From Prionace glauca (Eukaryota; Chordata; Chondrichthyes; Carcharhiniformes; Carcharhinidae): 64,000 nucleotides of DNA. Shown in pieces: positions 1-9,790 of this stretch. Each line of letters begins with the position of its first letter. The stretch's first letter is position 1. The notes below the pieces were generated by a model. That model saw only the letters and a program-made list of their open reading frames with translations. It made no database searches and had not been told where the DNA came from. The stretch lies in assembly GCA_037974335.1 (NCBI GenBank), contig CM075736.1:539684-603683 (forward strand). Direction: 5' to 3'. A program made the translations under genes and the position numbers.

Positions 1-117
1 GCCGTAACGCCACCAATTGGGACATCCTTTGCCTCTTCCCTTACCTGTACCCTATCCTTAACTTTAGACCTCATAGCGTCACCTACCCTCACACCCCCCC
101 CCCCCCCCCCCCCCTAA

Positions 118-1017
118 TTAGTTTAAAGCCTTGTCTACAGTCCTCTTTACTCGATTCGCCAGCACTCTGGTCCCAGCATGATTCAGACCAACCCCATCCT
201 GCCCGAACAGGTCCCACCTACCCCAATACTGGTGCCAATGCCCCATAAATTCGAACCCATTCCTCCCACACCAATCCCTGAGCCACCCATTTACTTCCTT
301 TATCCTATCAACCCTACACCCGTCTGCCCTCGGTTCAGGCAGTAGCCCAGAGATAACCACCTTGTCGGTTCTACTTTTTAATTCCATTCCCAGCTTCTCA
401 TACTCCCTTCCCAGATCCTCAGTCCGCATTTTGCCTACGTCGCCGGCACCCACAAGTACTACAACGACTGGGTTCTCACCCTCCCACTCCAGATTCCTCT
501 GCAGCCCAGCTGCGACATCCTGTACCCGAGCACCAGGCAGACAACACACCCTTCTGTGCACTTTGTCATTGTGACAAAGGACAGTGTCAATACCCTTCAC
601 CCCACTATCCCCAATCACTACTACGTTCCTTTTCCCCTTCTCTTTGCCTATGTCCTGCTGCATCACTGTACCGTGTGCAGTTTGCTCACCAACCTCTCTT
701 GCCTCGTCCTCTTCCAGACTGGAAGCAAGAACCTCAAACCTGTTATGCAGGTTAAGAGGCTGAGGCCTCCTCTCCTCACCCCCCTTCCTCCTCCCAGCAG
801 CCCCCTTTTGTCCCTGACCCTTAGATTTAGCCAGTCTAGGGGCACCCTCTCTCCCCCTGATGAGCCTCAGTGTCTGTAGCTCAGAGGCCAGCTCATCCAC
901 CTTGAGCTGGAGCTCCTCCAGCAACCTGCACTTACTGCAGACATGGTCACTGGGAAGGACCCTGGGGTCCACCAGTTCCCACATCATACAGAAACCACAC
1001 ATCACATGCCCCTCCAT
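118..1017 (-). CDS. CR1 LINE ORF1 protein, esterase (SGNH-like) type
   Basis: This is a 299-residue uninterrupted frame. It starts with MEGHVMCGFC and has a Cys-rich N-terminus (CGFC about residues 7-10, CSKC about 27-30) that could bind zinc. A heptad-like Leu/Glu segment (about 33-52) looks like a coiled coil. A basic linker follows, then a domain with VVVIGDSG (about 132-139), a VGAGDV block and a late GLNHAGTRVL block. GDS, a central block and a late His block are the layout of SGNH hydrolase/esterase domains, which are known in CR1/L2 ORF1 proteins. ORF1 proteins bind the LINE RNA; the esterase role is unclear. This is a transposon gene, not a host gene. The intact frame suggests a young insertion. 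Confidence 0.75.
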   Translation of the reverse strand: MEGHVMCGFCMMWELVDPRVLPSDHVCSKCRLLEELQLKVDELASELQTLRLIRGREGAPRLAKSKGQGQKGAAGRRKGGEERRPQPLNLHNRFEVLASSLEEDEAREVGEQTAHGTVMQQDIGKEKGKRNVVVIGDSGVKGIDTVLCHNDKVHRRVCCLPGARVQDVAAGLQRNLEWEGENPVVVVLVGAGDVGKMRTEDLGREYEKLGMELKSRTDKVVISGLLPEPRADGCRVDRIKEVNGWLRDWCGRNGFEFMGHWHQYWGRWDLFGQDGVGLNHAGTRVLANRVKRTVDKALN

Positions 1018-1264
1018 TATTCACTGTAATTTTTTATGTGAAAAAAATTTTTCCTTGTTTCTTGCTGTAGTAGTATTGGAAAAAAAAAATTTATTTTTTT
1101 TTTCCTTGTTTTTTTTTCAAACGAACTCACCTGTCCTTTTTTCCCTCAAGCCCTTTTTGATATTAAGCCCTATTAGCTCACTCTGCTTCCCTCTCACTCC
1201 ACTGCCCGCTCAGACGCTGCCCGCTTTCTACACCAGGCCTCCTTTTAAACCTGGCGCTGATTAG

Positions 1265-1633
1265 AAGCAGGCTCATCCACAACTCGGTTCTAAACTAGCA
1301 GTAAAGACAATAAAATAAATGCTTTAAACAGTTCTACAAAGAACAAAGTGCTTTAAACTTATTTTAAACAGGTTTTTAACAGGTAAATTCTTAGCTCTCT
1401 CTCTCTCTGCTCAGCAAACAGTGAAAGGCTTCACCGTGTGGCCCTGATAATTAATTTAAATTAAAGCAGCTTCGTCCACAACTCGGTTCTAAACTAGCAG
1501 TAAAGACAATAAAATAAATGCTTTAAACAGTTCTACAAAGAACAAAGTGCTTTAAACTTATTTTAAACAGGTTTTTAAACAGGTAAATTCTTAGCTCTCT
1601 CTCTCTCTGCTCAGCAAACAGTGAAAGGTTTCA
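1265..1633 (-). repeat. Tandem 5' UTR monomers of the CR1 LINE
   Basis: Two monomers of about 165 bp, spaced 209 bp apart, share the block beginning ACAACTCGGTTC and ending in a CTCTCT run followed by GCTCAGCAAACAGTG. Tandem 5' UTR monomers are a known promoter arrangement in some LINEs. Here they lie directly at the inversion junction. Confidence 0.7.
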
Positions 1634-2880
1634 TTAAAGGGAAGTCGTGTCTGACAAATTTACTGGAGTTCTATGAGGATGTGTCTAGGGCGGTGGATGT
1701 GGTCTTTCTGGATTTTCAGAAGGCGTTTGACAAATACCTCACAAGAGGTTATTGCAGAAGGTCAGGGGACTTGGAGTTGGGGGTAGGGTGTTAGCGTGGA
1801 TAGAGGATTGGTTGTCAAATAGGAGGCAGAGAGTGGGGGTCAATGGGTGCTATTCGGATTGGCGGATGGTGACTAGTGGAGTGCCCCAGGGGTCGGTGCT
1901 GGGGCCTCAGCTTTTTACCATTTATATAGATGATCTGGAGGAGGGAACCGAGTGTAGGGTGTCGAAATTTGCGGATGACACCAAGATTGGGGGAACGGCA
2001 AATTGTGTGGAGGGTGTGGAGAGTCTGCAGAAGGATCTAGATAGGCTGTGCGAATGGGCCAGGAAATGGCAAATGGAATTTAATGTTGGCAAGTGTGAGG
2101 TGGTCCACTTTGGAAGGAAGAATGGCAGGAAGGACTATTACTTACATGGCGAAAAACTGCAGCAGGCGACGGTGCAGAGGGACCTCGGGGTCCTTGTGCA
2201 TGAGTCGCAAAAACCCAGCTTGCAGGTGCAGCAGGTGGTCAGGAAGGCGAATGGGATGATGGCCTTCATAGCGAAGGGGATTGAATATAAAAGTAGGGAG
2301 GTCTTGCTGCAGCTGTATAGGGCATTGGTGAGGCCGCAGCTGGAGTACTGTGTGCAGTTTTGGGCAAAGATATTTTGGCCTTGGAGGGAGTGCAGAGGAG
2401 GTTTACTAGGCTGATACCGGAGTTGAGGGGGTTGAGCTATGAGGAGAGGCTGAATAAACTAGGCTTGTACTCAGAGTTTAGAAGAATGAGGGGAAATATC
2501 ATTGAGACGTATAAGATGATGAATGGGATGGATAGGATAGAGGTGGAGAGACTGTTCCCGCTCAAAAAAGACAGTAGGACTAGGGGGCACAGCCTCAAGA
2601 TAAAGGGGGGGCGTTTTAGAACGGAGTTGAGGAGGAACTTCTTCACTCAAAGGGTGGTGAATCTCTGGAATTCTCTACCCGTTGAAGTGGTGGAGGCTGC
2701 CTCACTAAATATTTTCAAGAAGCGGGTTGATGGGTTTTTGATGAGAAGGGATTAAGGGTTATGGGGAGAGGGCCGGAAAGTGACTGAGCCACGACTGATC
2801 AGCCATGATCTTATTGAATGGCGGGGCAGGCTCGAAGGGCCAGATGGCCTACTCCTGCTCCTATTTCTTATGTTCTTATG
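1634..2880 (+). mobile_element. CR1 LINE 3' half (reverse transcriptase C-terminal part and 3' tail)
   Basis: The plus strand encodes the distal RT of a CR1-type ORF2: GVPQGSVLGPQLF, the catalytic FADDTKIGG (near 1970-1990) and the thumb/C-terminal region. The frame shifts near 2360, where a few codons present in other copies (after QFWA) are missing, so the frame resumes at 2360-2755. A short deletion also lies in the palm just before the AFDK block (about 1730-1745). The element ends with the family's usual 3' terminus (CTTATGTTCTTATG) at about 2880. It is non-functional and joined to the inverted 5' segment at 1633/1634. Confidence 0.85.
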
Positions 2881-3685
2881 TACATTAAAACTTCAAGGTA
2901 AGTGTATTGGGTCTTGTAAAGATTGTCCAGGAGGTGCTGTGATCCACACCTCCTGCACCCTGACATCTGGAGAGTGAGTGCAGCTTGACAGCACCATTAA
3001 CTCCATCCATCACCCAGTTTGACAGCTCTGTCCTCAGGGCTCAGCCAGCTCTGACAGAGGGGTATTACCTAGAGACCCTCAGTGATGACCAGTGAATTCC
3101 CCACTCAGCACATTCTGTGTCCTCATTACTTCAGTGTCCTCAGTGCTTCCACCATGTGGAGTTCAACATGGAGGAGTACTGATCTCTCAGCTTAGGGAGG
3201 GCAGTCAGTGATAATCAGCAGGAGGTTTCCAGGCTCATGTTTGACTTGAAACTGTGAAACTTCATGGAGTTCAGAGTCAATGTTGAGGATTCCTGGAGAT
3301 ACTCTCTCCTGACTGTATATCACTGTGTCCCCATCTCTGGTGGGACTGTCCTGCCGGTGGAACAGAGTTCCCCCAGAGATGGTGACAGAGAAGTCTAGAA
3401 TGTAGGGTTGATTCTGTGAGTATTACTATGTCACACAGCTCTCCCAACTTGGACTCCAGTCCCCAGATGTCAGTGAGGGGACTTTGCAGTGTCAACCAGG
3501 CTGGGTGTGTCTGTGCTGTTTACTGATTCGATACCTGGGTGACAGCCAGTGATCCCTTCAGTTTATTCTGGTTTCTCTGTCTCGTGGTTTCATACAAACT
3601 GAAGTGTCTGGGCAAGTCAGAGGGCAGTTAAAAGTCACCCAGGTTAATGTGGGACTGGAGTCACATTTAGACCGGACTGGGTAAG
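2881..3685. other. Unassigned sequence downstream of the broken IgSF paralog
   Basis: No gene is supported. On the minus strand, about 3500-3190 stays open for long stretches (one frame reads FSVTISGGTLFHRQDS), but there is no cysteine pair or start to justify an Ig-domain call. By position it is what lay downstream of the V exon before other repeats arrived, so a decayed additional exon is possible. Confidence 0.3.
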
Positions 3686-3689
3686 GACG

Positions 3690-3930
3690 GAAGGTTTCCT
3701 TCGCTAAAGCGACATGAGTGAACCTGTTGGGGTTTTACTACAATCCAACAGCTTCATGGGCACTTTTATTGGGACCAACTTTATATTTCCAAATTTTTAC
3801 TTAATAAACTGAACTTAAATTCTCAAAGTGCCACGTGGGAATTGAACTCACGTTCTCGGGATTATTAGTCCTGGCCTCAGGATTTCTAGTCTAGTACAAC
3901 TCAACCCATAAAATCAGATTAAATATAGAA
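3690..3930 (-). mobile_element. SINE copy shared by all three IgSF loci
   Basis: This sequence (an ACTTTTATTGGGACCAA block, a TTATATTTCC block and a tRNA-like GGAATTGAACTC B box) recurs immediately downstream of the V2 exon at 23925-24122 and at about 60890-61090. The shared position shows that the SINE inserted before these IgSF copies separated. Confidence 0.65.
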
Positions 3931-3953
3931 TTCCTGAAACAGAAACCTCTCAC

Positions 3954-4296
3954 CTGTGACAAAGAGATGAAGGAGATCAAATTTCACCAAATAATGGTTC
4001 TCCTTTTTCTTCTTGTAGATCTGACACTCGTACTGGCCCTGGTCTGACTCCGAGGTCAGAGAGTAGGACTGACCAGTTTCCTTGTTCCACTTGATCTTTG
4101 AACAACTTTGTTTTGTTTCTGAACCGTGGATCTTGTACCCTCAAATCATCTTTCCCATTGGTGAATTTGTATAACATCTCAAACTTTGCTGTCCACAAAA
4201 TCACCAGTAAATCTGAGACTGGGACATTTCCTTTGTCGGTACAGGGCAGCACAACCTGCTCCCCAAGGAACCCAGAAACCGGGACAGGCAAGTCAC
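3954..4296 (-). pseudogene. Broken V-set Ig exon, V1/V2 hybrid of the IgSF family
   Basis: The exon has the family features: acceptor AG before GTGACTTG, a first cysteine in VVLPC, FRNKTKLF, GNWSVLL and the GTGAGA donor at the low-coordinate end. It is 343 bases against 345 for intact V2 because two bases are lost in the SDL...SDQ stretch, which shifts the frame and loses the DxxxYxC motif. The residues and upstream flank resemble V1, whereas the downstream intron and SINE resemble those after V2, so it looks like a V1-V2 fusion. Exon-1 module sequence lies only about 136 bp upstream, and no signal-peptide exon lies between. It is therefore a pseudogene copy. Confidence 0.8.
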
Positions 4297-4432
4297 CTCG
4301 GAAAGATTCAAAATATTTATCCACAGATATAACCTCCCTGCTGGTACAGGAGCTGAATGGGGGTGAGGATGAAGGAAAGTTTCCCCCAGATACGCCCCCT
4401 TTCCCCCCCCGGCTCTGAGACACTGACAGTGC

Positions 4433-4486
4433 CTGCAGCTCCTTTCCATCCATTCCCCTCACAGGGATCAGCTCACAGACTCCACA
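4433..4486 (-). pseudogene. Exon-1 copy with GC donor (IgSF family)
   Basis: This is the 54-base exon-1 unit (TGT...CTGCAG) containing ATGGATGGAAAGGAGCTGCAG-type sequence (MDGKELQ). The downstream dinucleotide is GC rather than the GT seen in most copies, and the signal-peptide exon that should follow is missing. It heads the broken paralog at 3954-4296. Confidence 0.65.
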
Positions 4487-4540
4487 CTGACAACAGGAGG
4501 GAGAAACACATTCACTGTCACTCTGAGCATGAGTGGTTTT

Positions 4541-4745
4541 GATGTGGATATGCCGGCGTTGGACTGGCGTAAACACAGTAAAAAGTCTGACAACACCAGG
4601 TTTTAGTCCAACCGATTTATTTGATAATATTCTCACAAGCAAGCAAGCTTTCGAGGAGGCAGTCCCCTCGAAAGCTTGCTTGCTTGTGAGAATATTATCA
4701 AATAAATCGGTTGGACTAAAACCTGGTGTTGTCAGACTTTTTACT
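4541..4745. mobile_element. Foldback (non-autonomous) Penelope-like terminal repeat element
   Basis: These 205 bp are two terminal repeats of the Penelope-like family placed head to head with no internal part. The left arm begins GATGTGGATATGCCGG; the AGTAAAAAGTCTGACAAC block reappears reverse-complemented at the right end. A 12-base target duplication, ATGAGTGGTTTT, flanks it (4529-4540 and 4746-4757). It interrupts an exon-1 promoter module. The same ends, with the AAGCAAGCAAGC variant, occur on the larger copy at 44622-46004. Confidence 0.8.
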
Positions 4746-4757
4746 ATGAGTGGTTTT

Positions 4758-5190
4758 CACAGGGCGGGACCTGAGTTAATTCACAGAGAACGGGGTGCTG
4801 ACCATCCCTGCTCTCGCCTCCCTCTCCCCGGGTGTGGGCTGAACAGTTTCCCGGGAGCCGGCACTCGGATTGTTGTTTCACTCCAATCCCTTCAGGGGAA
4901 AAGCAGCTTTTAACCCGGCTTTTCCTCACAAAAGGCTGGGACATTATTCCTCACTCCCTCCCGTGTGTCTCACAATGGCACAGTCCTACCCAAAGGGTGA
5001 CGGTGAGGAAGTGAAAAGAGACGGAAATGGTTACAGGACAGTGTGTGAACAGGAGAAACAAAACCACTCACACACCCTCAACGCTGTGCAAGGGAAATCA
5101 GGACAATCGGCTTTCAGTGTCAGATTGGCAGCGCCGTAGGGATTAAACAATATTGAATAAATTAAAAATAAACAATATAACGTCAGATAA
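4758..5190 (-). promoter_or_regulatory. Promoter-like module of the IgSF family (copy 1)
   Basis: This is the GC-rich region upstream of exon 1, in minus orientation, recurring at all exon-1 copies: GGGGAAAAGCAGC, an inverted CCAAT (ATTGG) next to TTTCACTCC, CCCGGGAGCC and CACACCCGGGGAGAG. Here it is separated from exon 1 by the foldback element. Promoter activity is inferred from position and composition only. Confidence 0.45.
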
Positions 5191-5224
5191 ACCCAGAGTC
5201 TGGGTTAAAAGGGGTTCCAGCAGA
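5186..5224 (+). repeat. Single founder-like monomer of the 43-bp minisatellite
   Basis: One CAGATAAACCCAGAGTCTGG monomer lies here and another at about 6262-6305, on either side of a Penelope-like insertion. The same sequence is expanded to 9-28 copies at 30-40 kb. Confidence 0.65.
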
Positions 5225-6255
5225 GGATATGACGCCTGACTCATAGATAGTTCTGATGCGCCACAGCAAAAAACCACACCGACCTCCTCAGAAGACAAAC
5301 ACGGGACACGGTGGACAGAGTACCCTTCGTCGTCCAGTACTTCCCCAGAGCAGAGAAGCCATGACATCTTCTCCGGAGTCTTCAACATGTCATTGATGAA
5401 GACGAACATCTCGCCAGGGCTATCCCCACACCCTCACTTCTTGCCTTCAAACAACTGCACAATCTCAAACAGACTATTGTTTGCAGCAAACTACCCAGCC
5501 TTCAGAAGAACAGTGACCACACCACCACACAACCCAGCCACAGCAACCTCTGCAAGACATGCCGGATCATCGACGTGGATGACATCATCACACCTGAGAA
5601 TACCATCCACCAGGTACATGGTAAATACTCTTGCAACTCGGCCAATGCTGTCTACCTGATACGTTGCAAGAAAGGATGTCCCGAAGCATGGTACATTGGG
5701 GAGACCATGCAGATGCTACGACAACGGATGAATGAACATCGCTCGACAATCATCAGGCAAGACTGTTCCCTTCCTGTTGGCAAACACTTCAGCGGTCACG
5801 GGCATTCAGCCTCTGACCTTCGGGTAAGCATTCTCCAAAGCAGCCTTCACGACACACGACAGCGCAGAGTCGCTGAGCAGAGACTGATAGTCAAGTTCCG
5901 CACACGAGGACGGTCTCAACAGGGATCTTGGGTTCACGTCGCACTATCTGTAACCCCCGTGACTTGCCTGGGTTTGCAAAACCTCACTTACTGTACTGTC
6001 TGGAGACAATACACATCTCTTTAATCTGCGACCAGGGCTCCTTCCACTCATACTGTCGGCCACTTTAACACTTGAATAGCAGGTTAGGTGTAAAGATTTG
6101 CATTCGAATCAGTAATCTGTAAACTGTCTGCTCTTTATATGCTCTGTCTGAGGCCAGAACTCTCCATTCACCTGATGAAGAGGGCAACCTCGAAAGCTTG
6201 TGAGTTTACTATCAAATAAATCGGTTGGACTTCAACCTGGTGTTGTCAGACTTCT
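5225..6255 (+). mobile_element. Penelope-like retroelement, GIY-YIG half
   Basis: The plus strand encodes the C-terminal part of a Penelope-like element: a zinc-binding-like HSNLCKTC region, VYLIRCKKGCPEAWYIGET (GIY-YIG nuclease motif) and LRQRMNEH. The 3' terminal repeat (AAATCGGTTGGAC...TGTTGTCAGAC) ends at about 6255. It lacks most of the reverse transcriptase and is a broken copy. It splits two minisatellite monomers. Confidence 0.85.
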
Positions 6256-6261
6256 GACAGA

Positions 6262-6305
6262 CAGATAAACCCAGAGTCTGGCTCCTGTATTGAAGGGGTT
6301 CAGAC
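6262..6305 (+). repeat. Single 43-bp minisatellite monomer
   Basis: This is one ATAAACCCAGAGTCTGGCTC monomer, followed by GGTTCAGACAGCAAATGGC. That sequence resembles the junction that closes each long array at 31.0, 34.3 and 37.0 kb. Confidence 0.6.
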
Positions 6306-6354
6306 AGCAAATGGCAATGTTGTCGCGCTCACGTGGTGAACACAAACTGATCAA

Positions 6355-6670
6355 GAGTGGCACGGTAGCACAGTGGTGAGCACTGCTGCTTCACAGCTCC
6401 AGTGACCCAGGTCCATTTCCCGGCTTGGGTCAATGTCTGTACGGAGTTTGCACATTCTCCCCATGTCTGCATAGGTTACCTCCCACAATCCAATGTTGTG
6501 CGGGTTATGTTAATTGGCCATGCTAAAATTGACCCTTTGTGTCCCAAGATGTGTAGGTTAGAGGGATTAGCAGGTAAATATGTCAGGATATGAGGATAGA
6601 GCCTGGGTGGCATCGTAGTCAGCGCAGACTCGATGGGCTGATTGGCCTCTTACCGCACTGATTCTATTAG
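6355..6670 (+). mobile_element. tRNA-headed SINE
   Basis: The copy starts GGCACGGTAGCACAGTGGT (A-box region), continues through a degraded B box and the AAGATGTGTAGGTTAGAGG body, and ends in the family tail near TCTATTAG. Full-length but diverged. Confidence 0.75.
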
Positions 6671-6729
6671 CACCATCAGGTGAAATAGCTCAGTATTGCA
6701 GGGACATATTCAATTTAAAATGGCACCCT

Positions 6730-7025
6730 GTTGATTTTCATAGCACCCTGCACAGCTGGTACAGTGCTTAGTATTGCTGCCTCACAGCGCCAGGGACCCA
6801 GGTGACTCGTGGAGTTTGCAATTTCTCCCCATGTTGCGTGGGTTTCCTCCACATCCCAAACATGTACACTTTAGGTTGATTTACTCTGTTAAATTACTCC
6901 TTTGTGTCAGGGGATTAGCAGGGTAAAACCATGGGGGTTACGGAGGTAGGGCCTGGCTGGGATTGTAGTCGGTGCAGGCTCGATGGGTCAAATGGCTCCT
7001 TCTGCACTGTAGGGACTCTATGGTT
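6730..7025 (+). mobile_element. tRNA-headed SINE, diverged copy
   Basis: A second, older copy of the same family. The head is weak, but the body (TGGAGTTTGCA, AGGGGATTAGCAGG) and the tail (CTGCACTGTAGGGACTCTATG) are clear. Confidence 0.65.
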
Positions 7026-7550
7026 TCCACCATGAGAGATTTAAGGTCAATAAAATACATCTTTGGAAGTCTAGTCACAGCTGCGAGGTAGAAAATAATG
7101 CAAAAAATATAACCACAGCAAACTCTCACAAAGGACAAAGTCAGAAACAGACTCAACTGTTTAGTCAGAAATGTCAGGTTAGAATGAGACGGAAACTTTG
7201 CATTCTCTTTCCAATATTGTTTGAGTTTTTTCATCAATTTGAGATGGGAGTCAGAGCTTCAGTTTAATGCCTCGCCCAAAAGACCACATATGGCACAGCA
7301 AGGCAGCCCCCCCAGAGCTCAGCAGCCACCCCCCCCCCCCCACCCCCCACCCCAGGGCCCACCCTCCCATGGCGCGGCAGCTCCCTCAGGGCGAATACAT
7401 CCTACAAGGCAAATGTCGTCAGAGAAACAGCTCAAACACAGCAGGTCAAACATTCCAACCTTCACTGACCCTGAATAAGGATCCAACCATGTAAAATTAA
7501 ACCATCATTGTCACTCACATGAAGAATTGGTATTTACGTGAGCTAACAGA
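7026..7550. other. No gene seen; short C-rich tract
   Basis: Non-coding sequence with a cytosine-rich run at about 7320-7370. The open frames across the run come from composition. Confidence 0.4.
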
Positions 7551-7554
7551 GGCT

Positions 7555-7745
7555 GCAGGAATCAGACATGACTCAATGGCTAACACTCTCATCCCAGAAT
7601 CAGCAGTTTGTGGGTTCAAACCCCACTCCTTTGAGCTGAGTTCAGAGTAAATGCTGACAATCCCACTGCAGTGCTGAGGTTCTGTCTTTCAAAGACATTT
7701 AACTGAGGAATCTCTCAGGGATCCCACACCCACTATTGGAAATGG
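7555..7745 (+). mobile_element. tRNA-type SINE with B box
   Basis: GGTTCAAACCCCACTC is a good B box. The following body (CAGTGCTGAGG, TCTTTCAAAGACATTTAACTG) belongs to a SINE type I recognise from sharks. Part of this body type resembles the 33-bp minisatellite unit of the right arm. Confidence 0.6.
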
Positions 7746-8105
7746 AATTGCTGAGTTGTTACTAGTTTATTTGCAGTATTTATCCACCAATCTCCACCTC
7801 AAACAGGAGATAATTGTTGAATAAACCACTATAAAAACTCAGATCATTCTTTAATATTAGAACAACGTTCAAATGAGGAGAGAAAACTGACACTTACCTT
7901 TGAGACACATTGAACTGTTGGCTGCGGGGGTCTCTCCTCGTGTTGCTGTGATTTGGAACATGTTTTACTGTCCATGTGTCTCAACACTCACAATGTTTAA
8001 TAACATCCACGCTCCAGAAAAAAAACAGACATTCCTCACTGTTGAGATTGAGTTGATGTCAGTGCCCAGAACACATTGATCATTCCATTTAGTTGCTGAT
8101 GGTCT
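7746..8105. other. No gene seen
   Basis: Single-copy-looking AT-rich sequence without a supportable exon or repeat. Confidence 0.4.
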
Positions 8106-8109
8106 TGTT

Positions 8110-8395
8110 TCAGTGTCCAAGGTGGTGATGGGGCTTCTTCTTGAAGAGTTTCAGTCCCGTGTGGTGAAGGTGCCGTTAGGGAGGGAGCTCCAGGATTTTG
8201 ACCCAGTGACGATGAAGGAACGGCCGATATATCTCCAAGTGGGGACGGTGTGTGAGAGAGACTGGGAGAGGAACTTGGAGGTGATGGTGTTCCCCATGTT
8301 CCTGCTGCCCTTGTCCTTCTCGAGGAGGCTGGAGGTTGTGGCTTTGGGAGGTTTTATTGAAGAATGTGGCAGTGGGAACAGAAGAGAAAGATAAT
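8110..8395 (-). mobile_element. LINE 3'-end relic inside an exon-1 unit
   Basis: Reverse-complemented, this reads like the 3' region of a widespread shark LINE (CTCCCTCCCTAACGGCACC, CACCACCTT). It has the same position in the tandem units at 31.2, 34.5 and 37.2 kb and, inverted, at 12.4 kb, so it is part of the duplicated unit. Confidence 0.55.
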
Positions 8396-9030
8396 AATTA
8401 TTAATTACTCTCTACAGAAATGAACGAAAAATACTTGACCTGCTGGAAATTGATCTAAAGACAGAAGTTCTGAAGAGAAATGTTATTGGAAAGCTCAACT
8501 CTGAGAATTTCCAGCACTTCACTGAATGAAGACTCAGCGGGTCAGCCAATCAGATTCCGGATCCTGCTGTCAATCACAAACAGCCCCGCCCCCATCTTGT
8601 TATTGACCGAAAAAATAAACCCCGCCCCCGAACGCACAGGCTCCGCCCCCCAACCAGCGCCCACAGGCTCCCCCCACCCCCTCCCCACATTAACAGAGCG
8701 GATCTCACCCCCCCCCCACCCCGATCCACTAGAATGGTGAAGGAAAGATTTCTCCCTCAGGGTGAGGAACACAAACTCCTGAAATAAACAAACTCTCTCC
8801 CCCCCCGCCCCGGCTCACAGACACAGAGAATAAGGAGCTGAATGGGGGTGAGGATGGAGGAAAGTTTCCCCCAGATCCCCCCCTTTCCCCCCCGGCTCTG
8901 AGACACTGACAGTCCCTGCAGCTCCTTTCCATCCATTCCCCCGGATAAGGAGCTGAATGGGGGTGAGGATGGAGGAAAGTTTCCCCCAGATCCCCCCCTT
9001 TCCCCCCCGGCTCTGAGACACTGACAGTAC
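8396..9030. other. Intron-side flank of exon-1 module (copy 2)
   Basis: This lies downstream (minus sense) of the exon-1 copy at 9031. It contains the partial second exon-1 copy at about 8918-8938, which is followed by GG rather than GT and so is not a splice donor. C-rich runs occur at 8650-8720. No other gene is seen. Confidence 0.5.
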
Positions 9031-9084
9031 CTGCAGCTCCTTTCCATCCATTCCCCACACAGGGATCAGCTCGGAGACTCCACA
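9031..9084 (-). CDS. IgSF exon-1 copy (MDGKELQ), minus strand
   Basis: This is the 54-base unit bounded by TTGTCAG and a GTACTGTC donor. The last 21 bases, from an ATG, encode MDGKELQ and end in phase 0, the phase at which the signal-peptide exons of the family begin. No matching downstream IgSF exon with intact frame lies on this strand between here and 4.3 kb, so it is probably an orphan first exon. Confidence 0.5.
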
Positions 9085-9284
9085 CTGACAACAGGAGGGA
9101 GGAGAGAGAACCCGCAGCCAAGCGGACCAACCCCAAACGCAACAATTCCTGTCCAGATCCGAGAAAAACCAACTCCAAAACAGCAAACTGACAGCAAATA
9201 AATTCACCCAGACACAAAAATAACCCGAAACCCAGAGAGGAAAATGTCCGCCTGCCAACACCCAGCAGCTCCATTCACTCAGAG

Positions 9285-9505
9285 AGGGGGGGGGGTGCTA
9301 AGCATCCCCGCTCTCTCCTCCCTCTCCCCGGGTGTGGGCTGAACAGTTTCCCGGCAGCCGGCACTCGGATTATTGTTTTACTCCAATCCCTTCAGGGGAA
9401 AAGCAGCTTTTAACCCGGTTTTTCCTGACAGAGGCTGGGACATTAATCTTCACTCCCCCCCCCTCTGTGTCTCACAATGGCACAGTCCAGACTCCGCCCC
9501 TCAGC
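9285..9505 (-). promoter_or_regulatory. Promoter-like module of the IgSF family (copy 2)
   Basis: This carries the conserved upstream block of exon 1: CACACCCGGGGAGAGG in reverse, the ATTGG box region, GGGGAAAAGCAGC and, at the far end, an inverted GC box (CTCCGCCCCTC at 9492-9502). Activity is inferred. Confidence 0.45.
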
Positions 9506-9790
9506 TGGAATAGTCCATGGTGAGTCTGATGGTGGGATGGAACTTGTTGATATCATCATATAGTTGTTTCAGTGATTGTTCACCATGAGGCAAAAGGAAG
9601 GAAATGCCATCGATGTTATCTAGTGTACAGCATTGGGTGAAGATCGTGTGTGGTGAAGAAGTCTTGTTTGAACCTGTGCAAGAAGGTGTTGGCAATATTG
9701 AGTGTGAATTTGGTCCCCATGGCTGTTCCATGTGTCTGGATGAAAAACTGGTTGTTGATGCTCCACTTCTCCAGCTTCCATTCTAAACTC
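9506..9790 (-). mobile_element. Penelope-like reverse transcriptase fragment, inverted
   Basis: On the minus strand, NNQFFIQTHGTAMGTKF, then LPHGEQSLKQLYDDINKF and TIRLTMDYS, match the palm region of Penelope-like RTs. It faces the opposite way to the GIY-YIG half that begins at once on the plus strand. Broken copy. Confidence 0.75.

Larger units (their letters stand above)
1..1633 (-). mobile_element. CR1 LINE, inverted 5' segment (5' UTR plus ORF1)
   Basis: This stretch reads on the minus strand from a 5' UTR (about 1630 down to 1018) into an ORF1 (1017-118). It abuts, without a gap, the plus-strand 3' half of the same kind of element at 1634. The 5' UTR carries two near-identical monomers about 209 bp apart (around 1265-1430 and 1466-1633), sharing a CT-rich stretch. 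Having the most 5' sequence at the internal junction is what twin-primed LINE integration produces. A pure C tract lies at about 96-114. The segment continues past the left edge of the window. Confidence 0.8.

Noticed and set aside
118-1017. Host esterase or zinc-finger gene
   Set aside because: The esterase-type ORF1 layout, tandem 5' UTR monomers and neighbouring CR1 RT show it is a LINE ORF1.
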